64,000 nucleotides of DNA from an uncultured Clostridia bacterium (GTDB lineage: Bacteria > Bacillota > Clostridia > Monoglobales > Monoglobaceae). The stretch's first letter is position 1. Every line of letters begins with the position of its first letter. The notes below the pieces were generated by a model that made no database searches, was not told the origin of the DNA, and worked only from the letters and a program-made list of their open reading frames with translations. Positions 8,532 to 16,559 of the stretch are shown here, in pieces. The translations under genes and the position numbers were made by a program. Where the stretch lies: contig CAJTWN010000001.1 of the NCBI GenBank assembly GCA_910580105.1, forward strand, positions 521,888-585,887, written 5' to 3'.

Positions 8532-9314
8532 TCAGAATCCGCGGGAGGCACCGCCTCCTCCGCCGCTTCCGCCTCCGCCGCCAAAGCCGCCAAAGCCACC
8601 GCCGCCGAAACCACCGGAACCACCATAGGGAGGACCTCCGAAATAGCCGCCGTAAAATCCGCGTCTGCGATAGTGGCCGCCAGGTCCGTTGGGCGGCGGC
8701 GGTCCGTTCCGCCGGTTGAAGATACTGAGCACAACCAGCACTCCCAACACACCGAGAATGATAAAAGGTTCTGCATCATTTTTTTCTTTATCCTTATAAT
8801 CATCCAGTGACTTTACATTTTCCGGCACATCCATCCCATATTCGTTATATACCTCCGCAAGAACAGCGTTATAGAGCTGGAAAATACCGGTATCATAATC
8901 ATTTTCTTTCAGGGACGGAACCGCACAGGTATCAATCAGCCGCCCAACCTTCGCATCGTTCAGCGCTCCCTCCAGGCCATAGCCGACATTAATGCCAATC
9001 TTCCTGTCGCCGGTGGAAACAAGAATTACCACACCGTTGTTCTTTTCACTTCCTACCTTCCAGGTACGAAGAAGGTCAAGGCCATAATCCATGACATCCC
9101 GGCCTTCCAAATCCTCGACCGTGGCAACTACGATCTGTGCGCCGGTGGATTCTGCCAGCGCCGCAGAATGTTCCACCACAAACGTTTCTGTCTCGTCAGA
9201 CAGCACCGAGGCATAATCCGCCGCATAAAACAATTTGGCCGGAGCTTCCAGCGCCTGTACCTGAATGCTTACACAGGCCATCAGGCAGGCCAATACACAT
9301 AGGATACGTTTCAT
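8532..9314 (-). CDS. TPM-domain (YgcG-like) membrane protein with glycine-rich tail
   Basis: The protein of 260 residues has a signal peptide (about 1-21, VQA-L), an extracytoplasmic TPM domain (about 30-165, with NNGVVILVSTGDRKIGINVGYGLEG), one membrane helix (about 185-200, PFIILGVLGVLVVLSIF) and a C-terminal tail made almost wholly of Gly, Phe and Tyr ending GGGASRGF. This architecture is shared by YgcG-type proteins, whose biochemical role is not settled. The start is ATG 9314, with GGGAGG upstream. It follows lemA, its usual partner. Confidence 0.88.
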   Translation of the reverse strand: MKRILCVLACLMACVSIQVQALEAPAKLFYAADYASVLSDETETFVVEHSAALAESTGAQIVVATVEDLEGRDVMDYGLDLLRTWKVGSEKNNGVVILVSTGDRKIGINVGYGLEGALNDAKVGRLIDTCAVPSLKENDYDTGIFQLYNAVLAEVYNEYGMDVPENVKSLDDYKDKEKNDAEPFIILGVLGVLVVLSIFNRRNGPPPPNGPGGHYRRRGFYGGYFGGPPYGGSGGFGGGGFGGFGGGGGSGGGGGASRGF

Positions 9315-9407
9315 TCTTTCCTCCCTGTCCGCCGCATACATGCAACAAAATTCACTGTGGTTATCTGCTTTTCATCCCAAACAAAGGATTTTCGACTGTC
9401 CGTACAC

Positions 9408-9974
9408 CTAGTCAAAATTGACATTCGGCGCCTGTTCAGCCCCTTCTGCCGCCTGGAAATACTCTGCCTTTTCAAAGCCAAACAGGTTTGCAAAAATCAC
9501 TTTGGGAAACCGCTTGATCATGGCATTGTACTGCTGCGCCGCATCGTTATAATCCTTCCTTGCAACGGCAATCCGGTTCTCTGTCCCGGCGAGTTCATCG
9601 GTCAACGCCGTGAACTGCGTATCCGCCTTGAGCTGGGGATAATTTTCAACAACCATCAGCAGCCGGCTGAGGGCGCCGCTCAGTTCATTATCCGCCGCAC
9701 TTTTTTCCGCAGTGGTGTTTGCGCCCGCCAATTTTGCACGGGCATCCGATACATTGGCCAACACCTCACTCTCGTGATTCGTATATCCCTTTACAGTGTT
9801 GACCAGATTGGGAATCAAATCATTTCGCCGCTGGAGCTGCGTATCAATATTCGCAAGCAGTCCGTCAATCTTCTCCCGTTCACCAACCAATCCGTTATAA
9901 CTTCCAACACACGCGCCGACAATCAATACCAAAACTGCAACGATACAGATTGTAACAATAAGACCTTTTTTCAT
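9408..9974 (-). CDS. lemA: LemA family membrane protein
   Basis: An N-terminal membrane helix (residues 3-25) is followed by a helical, coiled-coil-rich domain. The LemA hallmark is present: QLQRRNDLIPNLVNTVKGY, then an NYPQLKAD motif, and FPKVIFANLFGFEKAEYF near the C terminus. The function is unknown; LemA genes commonly pair with TPM/YgcG genes, as here. I choose ATG 9974 because AGGAAG lies seven bases upstream, while ATG 9980 directly abuts it. Confidence 0.92.
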   Translation of the reverse strand: MKKGLIVTICIVAVLVLIVGACVGSYNGLVGEREKIDGLLANIDTQLQRRNDLIPNLVNTVKGYTNHESEVLANVSDARAKLAGANTTAEKSAADNELSGALSRLLMVVENYPQLKADTQFTALTDELAGTENRIAVARKDYNDAAQQYNAMIKRFPKVIFANLFGFEKAEYFQAAEGAEQAPNVNFD

Positions 9975-10038
9975 ACCCATCTTCCTTTCCTTCTATGATT
10001 ATTCTTAATAATTTTACTGCTTAATTAAAAAACAATGA

Positions 10039-10494
10039 TTATTTATATAGCCAGTCGGACGAAACCAAAAACGTATATGGAGCCGTAACGACAGCAAATG
10101 TTAACGCTATTTTCACCCTTAATTTGATGTTATATTTTCTGAAAGTAATAAAATAATGCAGCGCATAAATAGAAAATGCCGATATTACAAGGGCAGGAAT
10201 TGTCAGATATAATTCGTCTCCCATCCGCCCTATATGAAAGCAAACCATCATCATAAGCATATACGCCGAACCAATTATATCAGACAGCATTCCAAACCCA
10301 AATATTTTTAATATATTTGTTCTGTAAAATGCCATCTTATTTTCAATTTTATAAAGATACATACTGATAAACAAAACGAAGCTGTCAATGATAAAATTTC
10401 CAGGCAAAACAAACACCAAAAGCTGCGGAAAAAACAAAAGCATCCAGAACGGAAACAAGACATTATATAATTTTATATCTTTCTTCATTTTCAT
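10039..10494 (-). CDS. Hypothetical membrane protein
   Basis: I do not recognise this 151-residue protein. It has about four hydrophobic segments (roughly 8-30, 32-47, 66-88, 96-118) and a fifth weaker one near the C terminus, so it is an integral membrane protein. It starts at ATG 10494 or 10488, behind GAGGG. A good promoter lies 107-135 bp upstream and lemA follows 65 bp after its stop, so the three genes may be cotranscribed. It is more AT-rich than its neighbours. Confidence 0.65.
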   Translation of the reverse strand: MKMKKDIKLYNVLFPFWMLLFFPQLLVFVLPGNFIIDSFVLFISMYLYKIENKMAFYRTNILKIFGFGMLSDIIGSAYMLMMMVCFHIGRMGDELYLTIPALVISAFSIYALHYFITFRKYNIKLRVKIALTFAVVTAPYTFLVSSDWLYK

Positions 10495-10600
10495 GCCCTC
10501 TTACAGATTTTTCGGCTTGTTATGACAGCAGAATTCATCAAGCCGTAGTTTTTAAATCCGGCTGTCCGGCAAATCTCACATTGACTTCAAAACTTAATAT

Positions 10601-10629
10601 ATTATATCATATCGTTTCCAAAATTACAA
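10601..10629 (-). promoter_or_regulatory. Sigma-A-like promoter
   Basis: On the minus strand TTGTAA (10624-10629) and TATAAT (10601-10606) are 17 bp apart, upstream of the small membrane-protein gene. The rest of the 10495-10945 stretch holds the MATE terminator and a short duplication but no gene. Confidence 0.6.
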
Positions 10630-10777
10630 GGAAAATCCAAGAAATCCGGCCGGCAGACACATTCCCATTTTCTTGCGAACAACCGGATACAGGTACATTC
10701 TATGATTGAAGGAATTCATCATAAACAAAATTATAAGTCATGACCGTCGCCGGTGGTGTGTTTTACAATAAATTACA

Positions 10778-10808
10778 ATAAAAATAGAGCAAGCATTTGC
10801 TTGCTCCG
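10778..10808 (-). terminator. Rho-independent terminator downstream of the MATE gene
   Basis: The palindrome GAGCAAGCATTTGCTTGCTC (10787-10806) is followed on the minus strand by TATTTTTATT. It lies about 140 bases after the MATE stop codon. Confidence 0.75.
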
Positions 10809-10820
10809 GCGTCATCAAGG

Positions 10821-10898
10821 TGCGGATATCTGCTGCCCCTCTTTTTCCGGATGGACATTGCGGACATCTGCTGTCTCTCCATTTTTCCGGATGGACAC
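10821..10898. repeat. Two imperfect tandem copies of a 38-40 bp unit
   Basis: The units at 10821-10858 and 10859-10898 both read TGCGGAYATCTGCTG, then TTTTTCCGGATGGACA, with a variable centre. They lie between the MATE stop and its terminator. No function is evident. Confidence 0.7.
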
Positions 10899-10945
10899 AG
10901 CCTTTTTAAGTTGATGTTTTAAGAAATACTATATTGGTATGGACG

Positions 10946-12349
10946 CTACACCTCTTCAATCCGGCATTGCAATTCCTTGGATTGACCGGTTTTTTCGTTC
11001 TTTTCTTCACCGTTTTTCAGTTCTGATAAAACAGTGAGGGTCAAGGGCACCGCCATCAAAAAAGACAACAAGTCCGCCGCAGGCTGCGCCAGTTCCAGGC
11101 CCAGCAAGCCAAAAGCCGCAGCCAACACCAAAATACAGGGAATAAAGAAAAGCCCCTGCCGTGCAAGTGCCAATAATGTTGCTTTTCCGGCCTTGCCCAT
11201 GGTTTGCAGCATCATATTGCTCATGGTATACCAGGAAAAGAGCGGAAAGGTAATACACTGCATACGAAGCGCCATTTTGCCAATTTCAACAACTGCCGGA
11301 TCATTGCGCATAAACGCCACCAAATGAGGCGCAGCCACAAATCCTATTACAGCGAGGAAGACAAGAAAGAAAAACGAAGTCTTTACGCAGAACCAAAACG
11401 CCTGCCGAACCCGCTGATAAAGTCCTGCCCCATAGTTAAAACCACAGACCGGCTGAAACCCCTGCCCAAAACCTATCAACGCTGAAGACGCAAAATTGAG
11501 AATACGGCTGACAATTGAAAAGGCCGCGATTGCCGCGTCTCCGTAAGGGCCAGCCGCCAGATTCAGGCAGATTGTTGCCACGCTGAAAATTCCCTGCCGC
11601 GCAAGAGAGGGCAGACCGCCGCGGACGATTTCTTTATAAAGCCGGCCAACGGGACGAAATTCACAAAAACGAATTCGGATATTTCCCTCACGGGAGGCAC
11701 AAAACAACAAAATAATCATACTGACCATCTGACTTACCGCTGTCGCAAGCGCTGCGCCCGCAACACCCATATGAAACCCGAATATCAAAATCGGATCCAA
11801 GGCAATATTTAAAACTGCACCGGTCATCATTCCAACCATCCCATAAGAAGCGCTGCCCTGAAATCGCAGCTGATTGTTGAGTACAATTGACCCCAGCATA
11901 AAGGGCGCCCCCAGCAGAATATACCGCGTATACTCCATGGCAAAGGGCTTGATGGTCTCGGTTGCGCCGAGTTTTGTCACCAGCGGTTCAAGAAATAGCA
12001 AGCCGGACACCATCAGCACAATGCCAAAAATTATGGCAGAGAAGTATGCCGTTGCCGCCATCTGTGCCGCGTCGCTGGTCTGATGCTTTCCCAATTGACG
12101 GGATATGTAATTTCCGGAACCGTGACCAAAGGTAAATCCCAGCGCTTGTATAACCGCCATCAGTGCAAATACAACGCCGACAGCCGCCGATGCTGAGGTT
12201 CCGATTCTGCCCACAAAAAACGTATCCGCCATATTATAAAATGTGGAAACCAGCATTGTCAGAATGGTGGGCACCGCCATTTCACAAACCAGCCGGGCCA
12301 CCGGCTGGGTGGTCAGCTTTTCGATTTTTATCTCCTGTGCATCCGACAC
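10946..12349 (-). CDS. MATE family multidrug/cation antiporter
   Basis: An inner-membrane protein of 467 residues with about 12 hydrophobic segments and the MATE pattern near the N terminus (MAVPTILTMLVSTFYNMADTFFVG). The second half repeats the fold, including GFGQGFQPVCGFNYGAG, which is typical of the NorM/DinF superfamily. It probably exports small cationic drugs using a Na+ or H+ gradient; the substrate is unknown. The start is likely GTG 12349, with AGGAGAG eight bases before it, rather than GTG 12364. It has its own terminator and seems monocistronic. Confidence 0.92.
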   Translation of the reverse strand: MSDAQEIKIEKLTTQPVARLVCEMAVPTILTMLVSTFYNMADTFFVGRIGTSASAAVGVVFALMAVIQALGFTFGHGSGNYISRQLGKHQTSDAAQMAATAYFSAIIFGIVLMVSGLLFLEPLVTKLGATETIKPFAMEYTRYILLGAPFMLGSIVLNNQLRFQGSASYGMVGMMTGAVLNIALDPILIFGFHMGVAGAALATAVSQMVSMIILLFCASREGNIRIRFCEFRPVGRLYKEIVRGGLPSLARQGIFSVATICLNLAAGPYGDAAIAAFSIVSRILNFASSALIGFGQGFQPVCGFNYGAGLYQRVRQAFWFCVKTSFFFLVFLAVIGFVAAPHLVAFMRNDPAVVEIGKMALRMQCITFPLFSWYTMSNMMLQTMGKAGKATLLALARQGLFFIPCILVLAAAFGLLGLELAQPAADLLSFLMAVPLTLTVLSELKNGEEKNEKTGQSKELQCRIEEV

Positions 12350-12396
12350 AATATCTCTCCTCACTTCAAGTAAAAAATTATTCTGATTCTCTTACA

Positions 12397-12660
12397 CCGC
12401 TGGGTCAAGACCACCGGTTCAACCGATGGCCTGCACTGCCCCCGGAAGGGGCTATTACCGGCTTAAACCCTCAAAGGGGTACTGCATTGCATGATCACAT
12501 CACACGCACTGCCATCCGTAAACGGATAAAAGCGCACAGTTTTTTATTCCCGATAAATTTTCTAACCATTTCTTATATTTTGCGGCTTGCATAAAGTCCG
12601 CCGCTTTTTATTACAGCTCCGCTCTTTTCTCTTCCTCCGGTAGAACCGGAGGTTTATTTC
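12397..12660. other. Structured non-coding element with serial hairpins (possible ncRNA or IS200/IS605-type remnant)
   Basis: The gap 12365-12726 has no gene but a dense row of hairpins: CCACCGGTTCAACCGATGG (12411-12429), GCCCCCGGAAGGGGC (12438-12452), ACCCTCAAAGGGGT (12467-12480), ATCCGTAAACGGAT (12514-12527) with a T-run at 12540-12545, and CCTCCGGTAGAACCGGAGG (12634-12652). The last resembles the subterminal hairpins of IS200/IS605-type elements and their non-autonomous derivatives. A plus-strand transcript of about 150 nt ending in the T-run is another reading. No transposase is present. Confidence 0.35.
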
Positions 12661-12674
12661 CACGCCTAAAGGCA

Positions 12675-12709
12675 CCAATAAGAAGCCGACAGCCCTTCGG
12701 ACTGCCGGC
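12675..12709 (-). terminator. Probable terminator of thrS
   Basis: GCCGACAG (12685-12692) pairs with CTGCCGGC (12702-12709) with one mismatch around a CCTTCGGA loop region. On the minus strand it is followed by TTCTTATT, starting about 20 bases past the thrS stop. The T-tract is imperfect. Confidence 0.5.
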
Positions 12710-12726
12710 AGGAAATTTGGGTCTTC

Positions 12727-14664
12727 TTATTTCGCCTTTGTTTCAATTTCTTCAAGTATATCGCCGAGGAATGCCTCCAGTTTCACAGCGCCCTTGTCGC
12801 CGTCCTTTCTGGAACGTACAGAAACGGTCTGCTCCTCTTCCTCTTTTTCGCCCACAATCAGCATATAGGGAACCTTTTCAAGCTGGGCTTCACGAATCTT
12901 GTACCCAATCTTTTCGTTCCGGTCATCCACTTCTGCGCGGATTCTCTTCTCTGCCAAGGCTTTCTTCACCTGATTTGCATAATCAAAGTAATGTTCGGAA
13001 ATCGGCAGCACCTTGACCTGTACCGGGGAGAGCCATGTCGGCAAGGCGCCTGCATACTTTTCAAGAAGCAGGGCAAGGGTCCGCTCATAACAACCGATGG
13101 AAGTCCGGTGGATTACATAGGGATATTTCTTCTGTCCATCCGTGTCGATATATTCCATCCCGAAACGTTCTGCCAGCTGGAAGTCAATCTGAACGGTGAT
13201 CAGCGTATCTTCTTTTCCAAAGACATTTTTAATCTGAATGTCCAGTTTCGGGCCGTAAAATGCCGCTTCGCCGGACGCCTCGGTATAGTCAATTCCCATA
13301 TGGTCAAGGATGGTACGCATCCGATCCTGTACCTCTTCCCACTGTTCTGCGCTGCCGATATACTTATCCTTATCATTCTCATCCCATTTCGAGAAACGAT
13401 AGCTGACATCTTCCGCAAGCCCCAGCGTTTCCAGCATGAATTTTGCCAAATCCACACACTGGCGGAACTCTTCCTCCAGCTGATCCGGACGACAGGCAAG
13501 ATGCCCCTCTGAAATGGTAAACTGACGGACACGGATCAGGCCGTGCATCTCGCCGGAATCCTCGTTCCGGAACAGGGTTGACGTTTCGTTATAGCGAAGG
13601 GGAAGGTCACGGTAACTCCGCATATCCGCAAGGTATGCCTGGAACTGGAAGGGACAGGTCATCGGACGGAGTGCAAATACTTCCTTGTCCTTGTCCGCAT
13701 CGCCCAGAACAAACATGCCGTCACGGTAATGATCCCAGTGTCCCGAAATCTTATAGAGGTCGCTTTTTGCCATAAAAGGCGTTTTTGTCAAAAGGTAACC
13801 GCGTTTTTCCTCCTCATCTTCCACAAACCGCTGAAGCAGCTGGATAACCCGCGCTCCCTTCGGCAGAAGGATCGGAAGCCCTTGTCCGATATAATCCACT
13901 GTTTTGAAGAAACCAAGCTCGCGGCCGATTTTATTATGATCCCGCTTCTTCGCCTCTTCCAGCATCTCCAGATACTCGTCCAGCATGGACTTTTTCGGAA
14001 AGGCCGTCCCATAGATACGGGTCAGCATCTTGTTCTTTTCATCGCCGCGCCAATATGCGCCTGCCGTATACTGCAGTTTTACCGCCTTGAGCTTACCCGT
14101 GGACAACAGATGCGGGCCGGCACAGAGGTCGGTGAAATCACCCTGTTTATAAAAGGAAATCACCGCATCATCCGGGAGGTCTTCAATCAGTTCCACTTTA
14201 TACCCCTCACCTTTTTCCTCCATAAACCGGATTGCCTCCGCTCTGGGAAGCTCGTACTTTTCAAGGGGAAGATCCTCCTTGATGATTTTCTTCATCTCTG
14301 CTTCAATTTTTTCAAGGTCTGCCGCACTTACCGGCGTCTCGAAGTCAAAGTCATAATAAAATCCATTTTCAATTGCAGGGCCGATGGCCAGCTTTGTATT
14401 CGGATACAGGCGTTTTACAGCCTGCGCCATTACATGAGAGGCGGTATGCCGATAAGCCAGACGGCCGCCTTCGTCGTCAAAGGTCAGAAATTTAACGTCC
14501 GCGTCTTTATCGAGCGGGGTGGTCAGATCTTTCACCTCGCCGTCCACTTCTGCCGCGAGACAAACACGCGCCAGACCTTCGCTGATTGATTTCGCAATTT
14601 CAAACAGCGTTGTTCCGTTTTCAAAGGTCTTCATCTCTCCACCCTTTAAACTGATCTTCATCAT
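12727..14664 (-). CDS. thrS: Threonyl-tRNA synthetase
   Basis: ThrS charges tRNA-Thr and edits mis-acylated Ser. The protein has 645 residues, with a TGS domain (1-62), an editing domain with HTASH (His73, His77) and a CAGPH motif, a class II core with TCPFQF (zinc Cys), motif 2 FRNEDSGEMHGLIRVRQF, motif 3 GCYERTLALLLE, and an anticodon-binding domain from about 540. Motif 2 is followed by TISEGH rather than the common TQDDAH, a variant subgroup. The start ATG 14664 (or 14661) follows AAAGGTGG; the in-frame extension to 14823 is the leader read through. Confidence 0.97.
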   Translation of the reverse strand: MMKISLKGGEMKTFENGTTLFEIAKSISEGLARVCLAAEVDGEVKDLTTPLDKDADVKFLTFDDEGGRLAYRHTASHVMAQAVKRLYPNTKLAIGPAIENGFYYDFDFETPVSAADLEKIEAEMKKIIKEDLPLEKYELPRAEAIRFMEEKGEGYKVELIEDLPDDAVISFYKQGDFTDLCAGPHLLSTGKLKAVKLQYTAGAYWRGDEKNKMLTRIYGTAFPKKSMLDEYLEMLEEAKKRDHNKIGRELGFFKTVDYIGQGLPILLPKGARVIQLLQRFVEDEEEKRGYLLTKTPFMAKSDLYKISGHWDHYRDGMFVLGDADKDKEVFALRPMTCPFQFQAYLADMRSYRDLPLRYNETSTLFRNEDSGEMHGLIRVRQFTISEGHLACRPDQLEEEFRQCVDLAKFMLETLGLAEDVSYRFSKWDENDKDKYIGSAEQWEEVQDRMRTILDHMGIDYTEASGEAAFYGPKLDIQIKNVFGKEDTLITVQIDFQLAERFGMEYIDTDGQKKYPYVIHRTSIGCYERTLALLLEKYAGALPTWLSPVQVKVLPISEHYFDYANQVKKALAEKRIRAEVDDRNEKIGYKIREAQLEKVPYMLIVGEKEEEEQTVSVRSRKDGDKGAVKLEAFLGDILEEIETKAK

Positions 14665-14703
14665 AGAAATACCACCTTTCTGTTCGTTTATTTTTTGATA
14701 ACC

Positions 14704-14784
14704 GGCAGGAATTATACCCCTGCCAAATCCGGGCAAAATCCCCGGAGTGAAGAACATACAAATCCTGTGCCTTTCACGCACAGG
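14704..14784 (-). promoter_or_regulatory. Structured thrS leader with possible promoter
   Basis: Within the 224 bp upstream of thrS, CCTGTGC(N7)GCACAGG (14764-14784) and GGCAGG(N9)CCTGCC (14704-14724) form perfect stems. The second contains TATAAT on the minus strand (14711-14716) but has no convincing -35 box. I looked for a T-box (GGTGGNACCGCG-type sequence) and did not find one. The leader could be a promoter, an attenuator, or both. Confidence 0.3.
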
Positions 14785-14888
14785 ACAAGTTCTATCCAGT
14801 TCATCCATTCCCGCAAGTCTCACCCAGTCTGATGCTTTTCATTTCTTTTCCGGCTGCCAGCTGTATTTCCCATGCGGCATACCATCCA

Positions 14889-15350
14889 TTACAAACCGAT
14901 AAACACTGCCGCAAGCACTGCAATCACAATACCAAGAGCCGCCCCGGCCAAAACTTCCAGCGGCGTATGCCCCAGCAGTTCCTTCAGCTTTATCTGTTTT
15001 TCGATGGGATCTTTCTCATCCCAGGCATCAACAATCATATTAATCATCTTTGCCTGCTGCCCTGCTGCCCGCCGAATGCCCGAAGCATCATACATAACCA
15101 CCAGCGCAAAGGCACAGCAGACCACAAACATCGACGAATCAAAGCCTTCTTTAATCCCCACACAGATTGCAAGGGAGGTCACAATGGTCGAATGGGAGGA
15201 CGGCATTCCGCCCGGTCCCAGGAACCGCGTCATATCCAGCCGCTTATCCTTTATCCAAACCAGAAAACCCTTCAAAATACAAGAGAAGACCCATGCAAAC
15301 AACACGACAAAAAAGGTATTGTTTGACATAAATTGTTCCATATAATCCAT
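14889..15350 (-). CDS. Divergent PAP2 family (DUF212/YuiD-like) membrane protein
   Basis: A 153-residue membrane protein with hydrophobic segments at about 11-32, 55-65, 73-92 and 131-152. The motif GPGGMPSSHSTIVTSL is the phosphatase-like PSSH signature of the divergent PAP2 family, and LLGHTPLEVLAGAALGI is its C-terminal histidine motif. Relatives are presumed phosphatases acting on lipid-linked or small phosphates, without firm assignment. It starts 13 bp after ispA and may act on isoprenoid phosphates; that is inferred from position only. Confidence 0.85.
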   Translation of the reverse strand: MDYMEQFMSNNTFFVVLFAWVFSCILKGFLVWIKDKRLDMTRFLGPGGMPSSHSTIVTSLAICVGIKEGFDSSMFVVCCAFALVVMYDASGIRRAAGQQAKMINMIVDAWDEKDPIEKQIKLKELLGHTPLEVLAGAALGIVIAVLAAVFIGL

Positions 15351-15363
15351 AAAATTACCCCAA

Positions 15364-16278
15364 TCAATAAGTTCGGCTCAAAAGGAACTCCGCAAACGCA
15401 CGCAAAAACCAGCCATCCTCTCCGAAATCGGCAAGGGATGCAACCGCTTCCTCGGTCAGTTCCTTCAGCTTCTGCCCGGCCGCCGGAAGTCCCATCAGGG
15501 ATACAAAGGTCTTTTTCTCATTCTCGGCATCACTGCCGATGGGTTTCCCCAAGACCTGTTCATCTCCCGTAACATCCAGTATATCATCTTTTATCTGAAA
15601 TGCCAACCCCAATTTCTCAGAAAATGTGCTGATTTTTTCAAAAATTTTCTCCTCTTCACCGGTATATCCTGCCAAAATACACCCCATTCTCGCCGCGCAC
15701 CGGATCAGGGCGCCGGTCTTCAGGCGGTGCATCTGTTCCAGCAGAGAGAGGGAGATCTCCTGCTCTTCTTCAGACAAAAGATCAATCGTCTGGCCGCCAA
15801 TCATGCCATAGGCGCCGGCAGCAGCAGCCAGCTCCCGCAGCAGGCAGAGCTGTGTTTCCGGCGGAACCCCTGCAAAGGCACGCCTGTCCGACAAAAGGGC
15901 AAATGCGTGGTTCAGCAGGCCATCCCCGGCCAAAAGCGCAATATTTTCCGGATACACCTTGTGGCAGGTTGGCCGGCCCCGGCGCAAATCGTCATTGTCC
16001 ATACAGGGAAGGTCATCATGAATCAGAGAATAGTTATGTATACATTCAAGGGCATAAGCCGCCCGGGCGCCGGCCTTCATATCGCCGCCGAGCAGGTCAC
16101 AGACCGCCAGACACAAAACCGGCCGGATCCGTTTGCCGCCGCCGTTCAGCCCATACTGCATCGCAGAAAAGACCATTTCCTGTTCTTCGGGAATTTCCTG
16201 CCAGTCCTGTCTGATTTCTTCCTCCAGAAGGGAAAGATATTCCCGGTATTTTTCTTTAAAATCTGCCATTTTATTCAT
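15364..16278 (-). CDS. ispA: Polyprenyl (farnesyl/geranylgeranyl) diphosphate synthase
   Basis: The enzyme joins isopentenyl diphosphate units to make C15-C20 diphosphates for undecaprenyl carrier and quinone synthesis. Key features are GGKRIRP, the first Asp-rich motif DDLPCMDNDD (about residue 88), and the second motif IKDDILD with Gly-Asp downstream. The length of about 304 residues fits FPP synthases. The start overlaps the xseB stop; ATG 16278 (MNKMADF) has GGCGG nearby, while ATG 16269 is an alternative. The order xseA-xseB-ispA is conserved in clostridia; dxs, which often follows, is absent. Confidence 0.94.
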   Translation of the reverse strand: MNKMADFKEKYREYLSLLEEEIRQDWQEIPEEQEMVFSAMQYGLNGGGKRIRPVLCLAVCDLLGGDMKAGARAAYALECIHNYSLIHDDLPCMDNDDLRRGRPTCHKVYPENIALLAGDGLLNHAFALLSDRRAFAGVPPETQLCLLRELAAAAGAYGMIGGQTIDLLSEEEQEISLSLLEQMHRLKTGALIRCAARMGCILAGYTGEEEKIFEKISTFSEKLGLAFQIKDDILDVTGDEQVLGKPIGSDAENEKKTFVSLMGLPAAGQKLKELTEEAVASLADFGEDGWFLRAFAEFLLSRTY

Positions 16279-16507
16279 CCATTCCGCCAAAGGGCTGTTC
16301 TGTCACCTCGCCGCCGTCCTTTTCCTTCATCAAAATGGTAATCTTCTGTTCCGCCTGATCCAGGGCGGTGGTACATTCCTTTGTCAGATGAATTCCCTTT
16401 TCATAAAGGCACAGCATCTCATCAAGACTGATGTCGCCGGACTCCAGTGCCTTGACAACACCTTCCAGCTCTTTTAAGTTTGTTTCAAAATTCTGTTTTT
16501 TATCCAT
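16271..16507 (-). CDS. xseB: Exodeoxyribonuclease VII small subunit
   Basis: This 78-residue helical protein has the family pattern FETNLKELEGVVKALESGDISLDEMLCLYEKGI. It binds XseA to form exonuclease VII, which degrades single-stranded DNA. The start is ATG 16507, six bases after GGGAGG; ATG 16534 has no ribosome site. It overlaps ispA by 8 bp, and 52 bp separate it from xseA. Confidence 0.96.
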   Translation of the reverse strand: MDKKQNFETNLKELEGVVKALESGDISLDEMLCLYEKGIHLTKECTTALDQAEQKITILMKEKDGGEVTEQPFGGMDE

Positions 16508-16559
16508 AGGTTCCTCCCATTGAACAGGTTCCATTGCACATGGAACTTATTTTCTCCTT

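Noticed and set aside
14665..14888. T-box riboswitch upstream of thrS
   Set aside because: No T-box core sequence or antiterminator/terminator pair with a T-run could be recognised.
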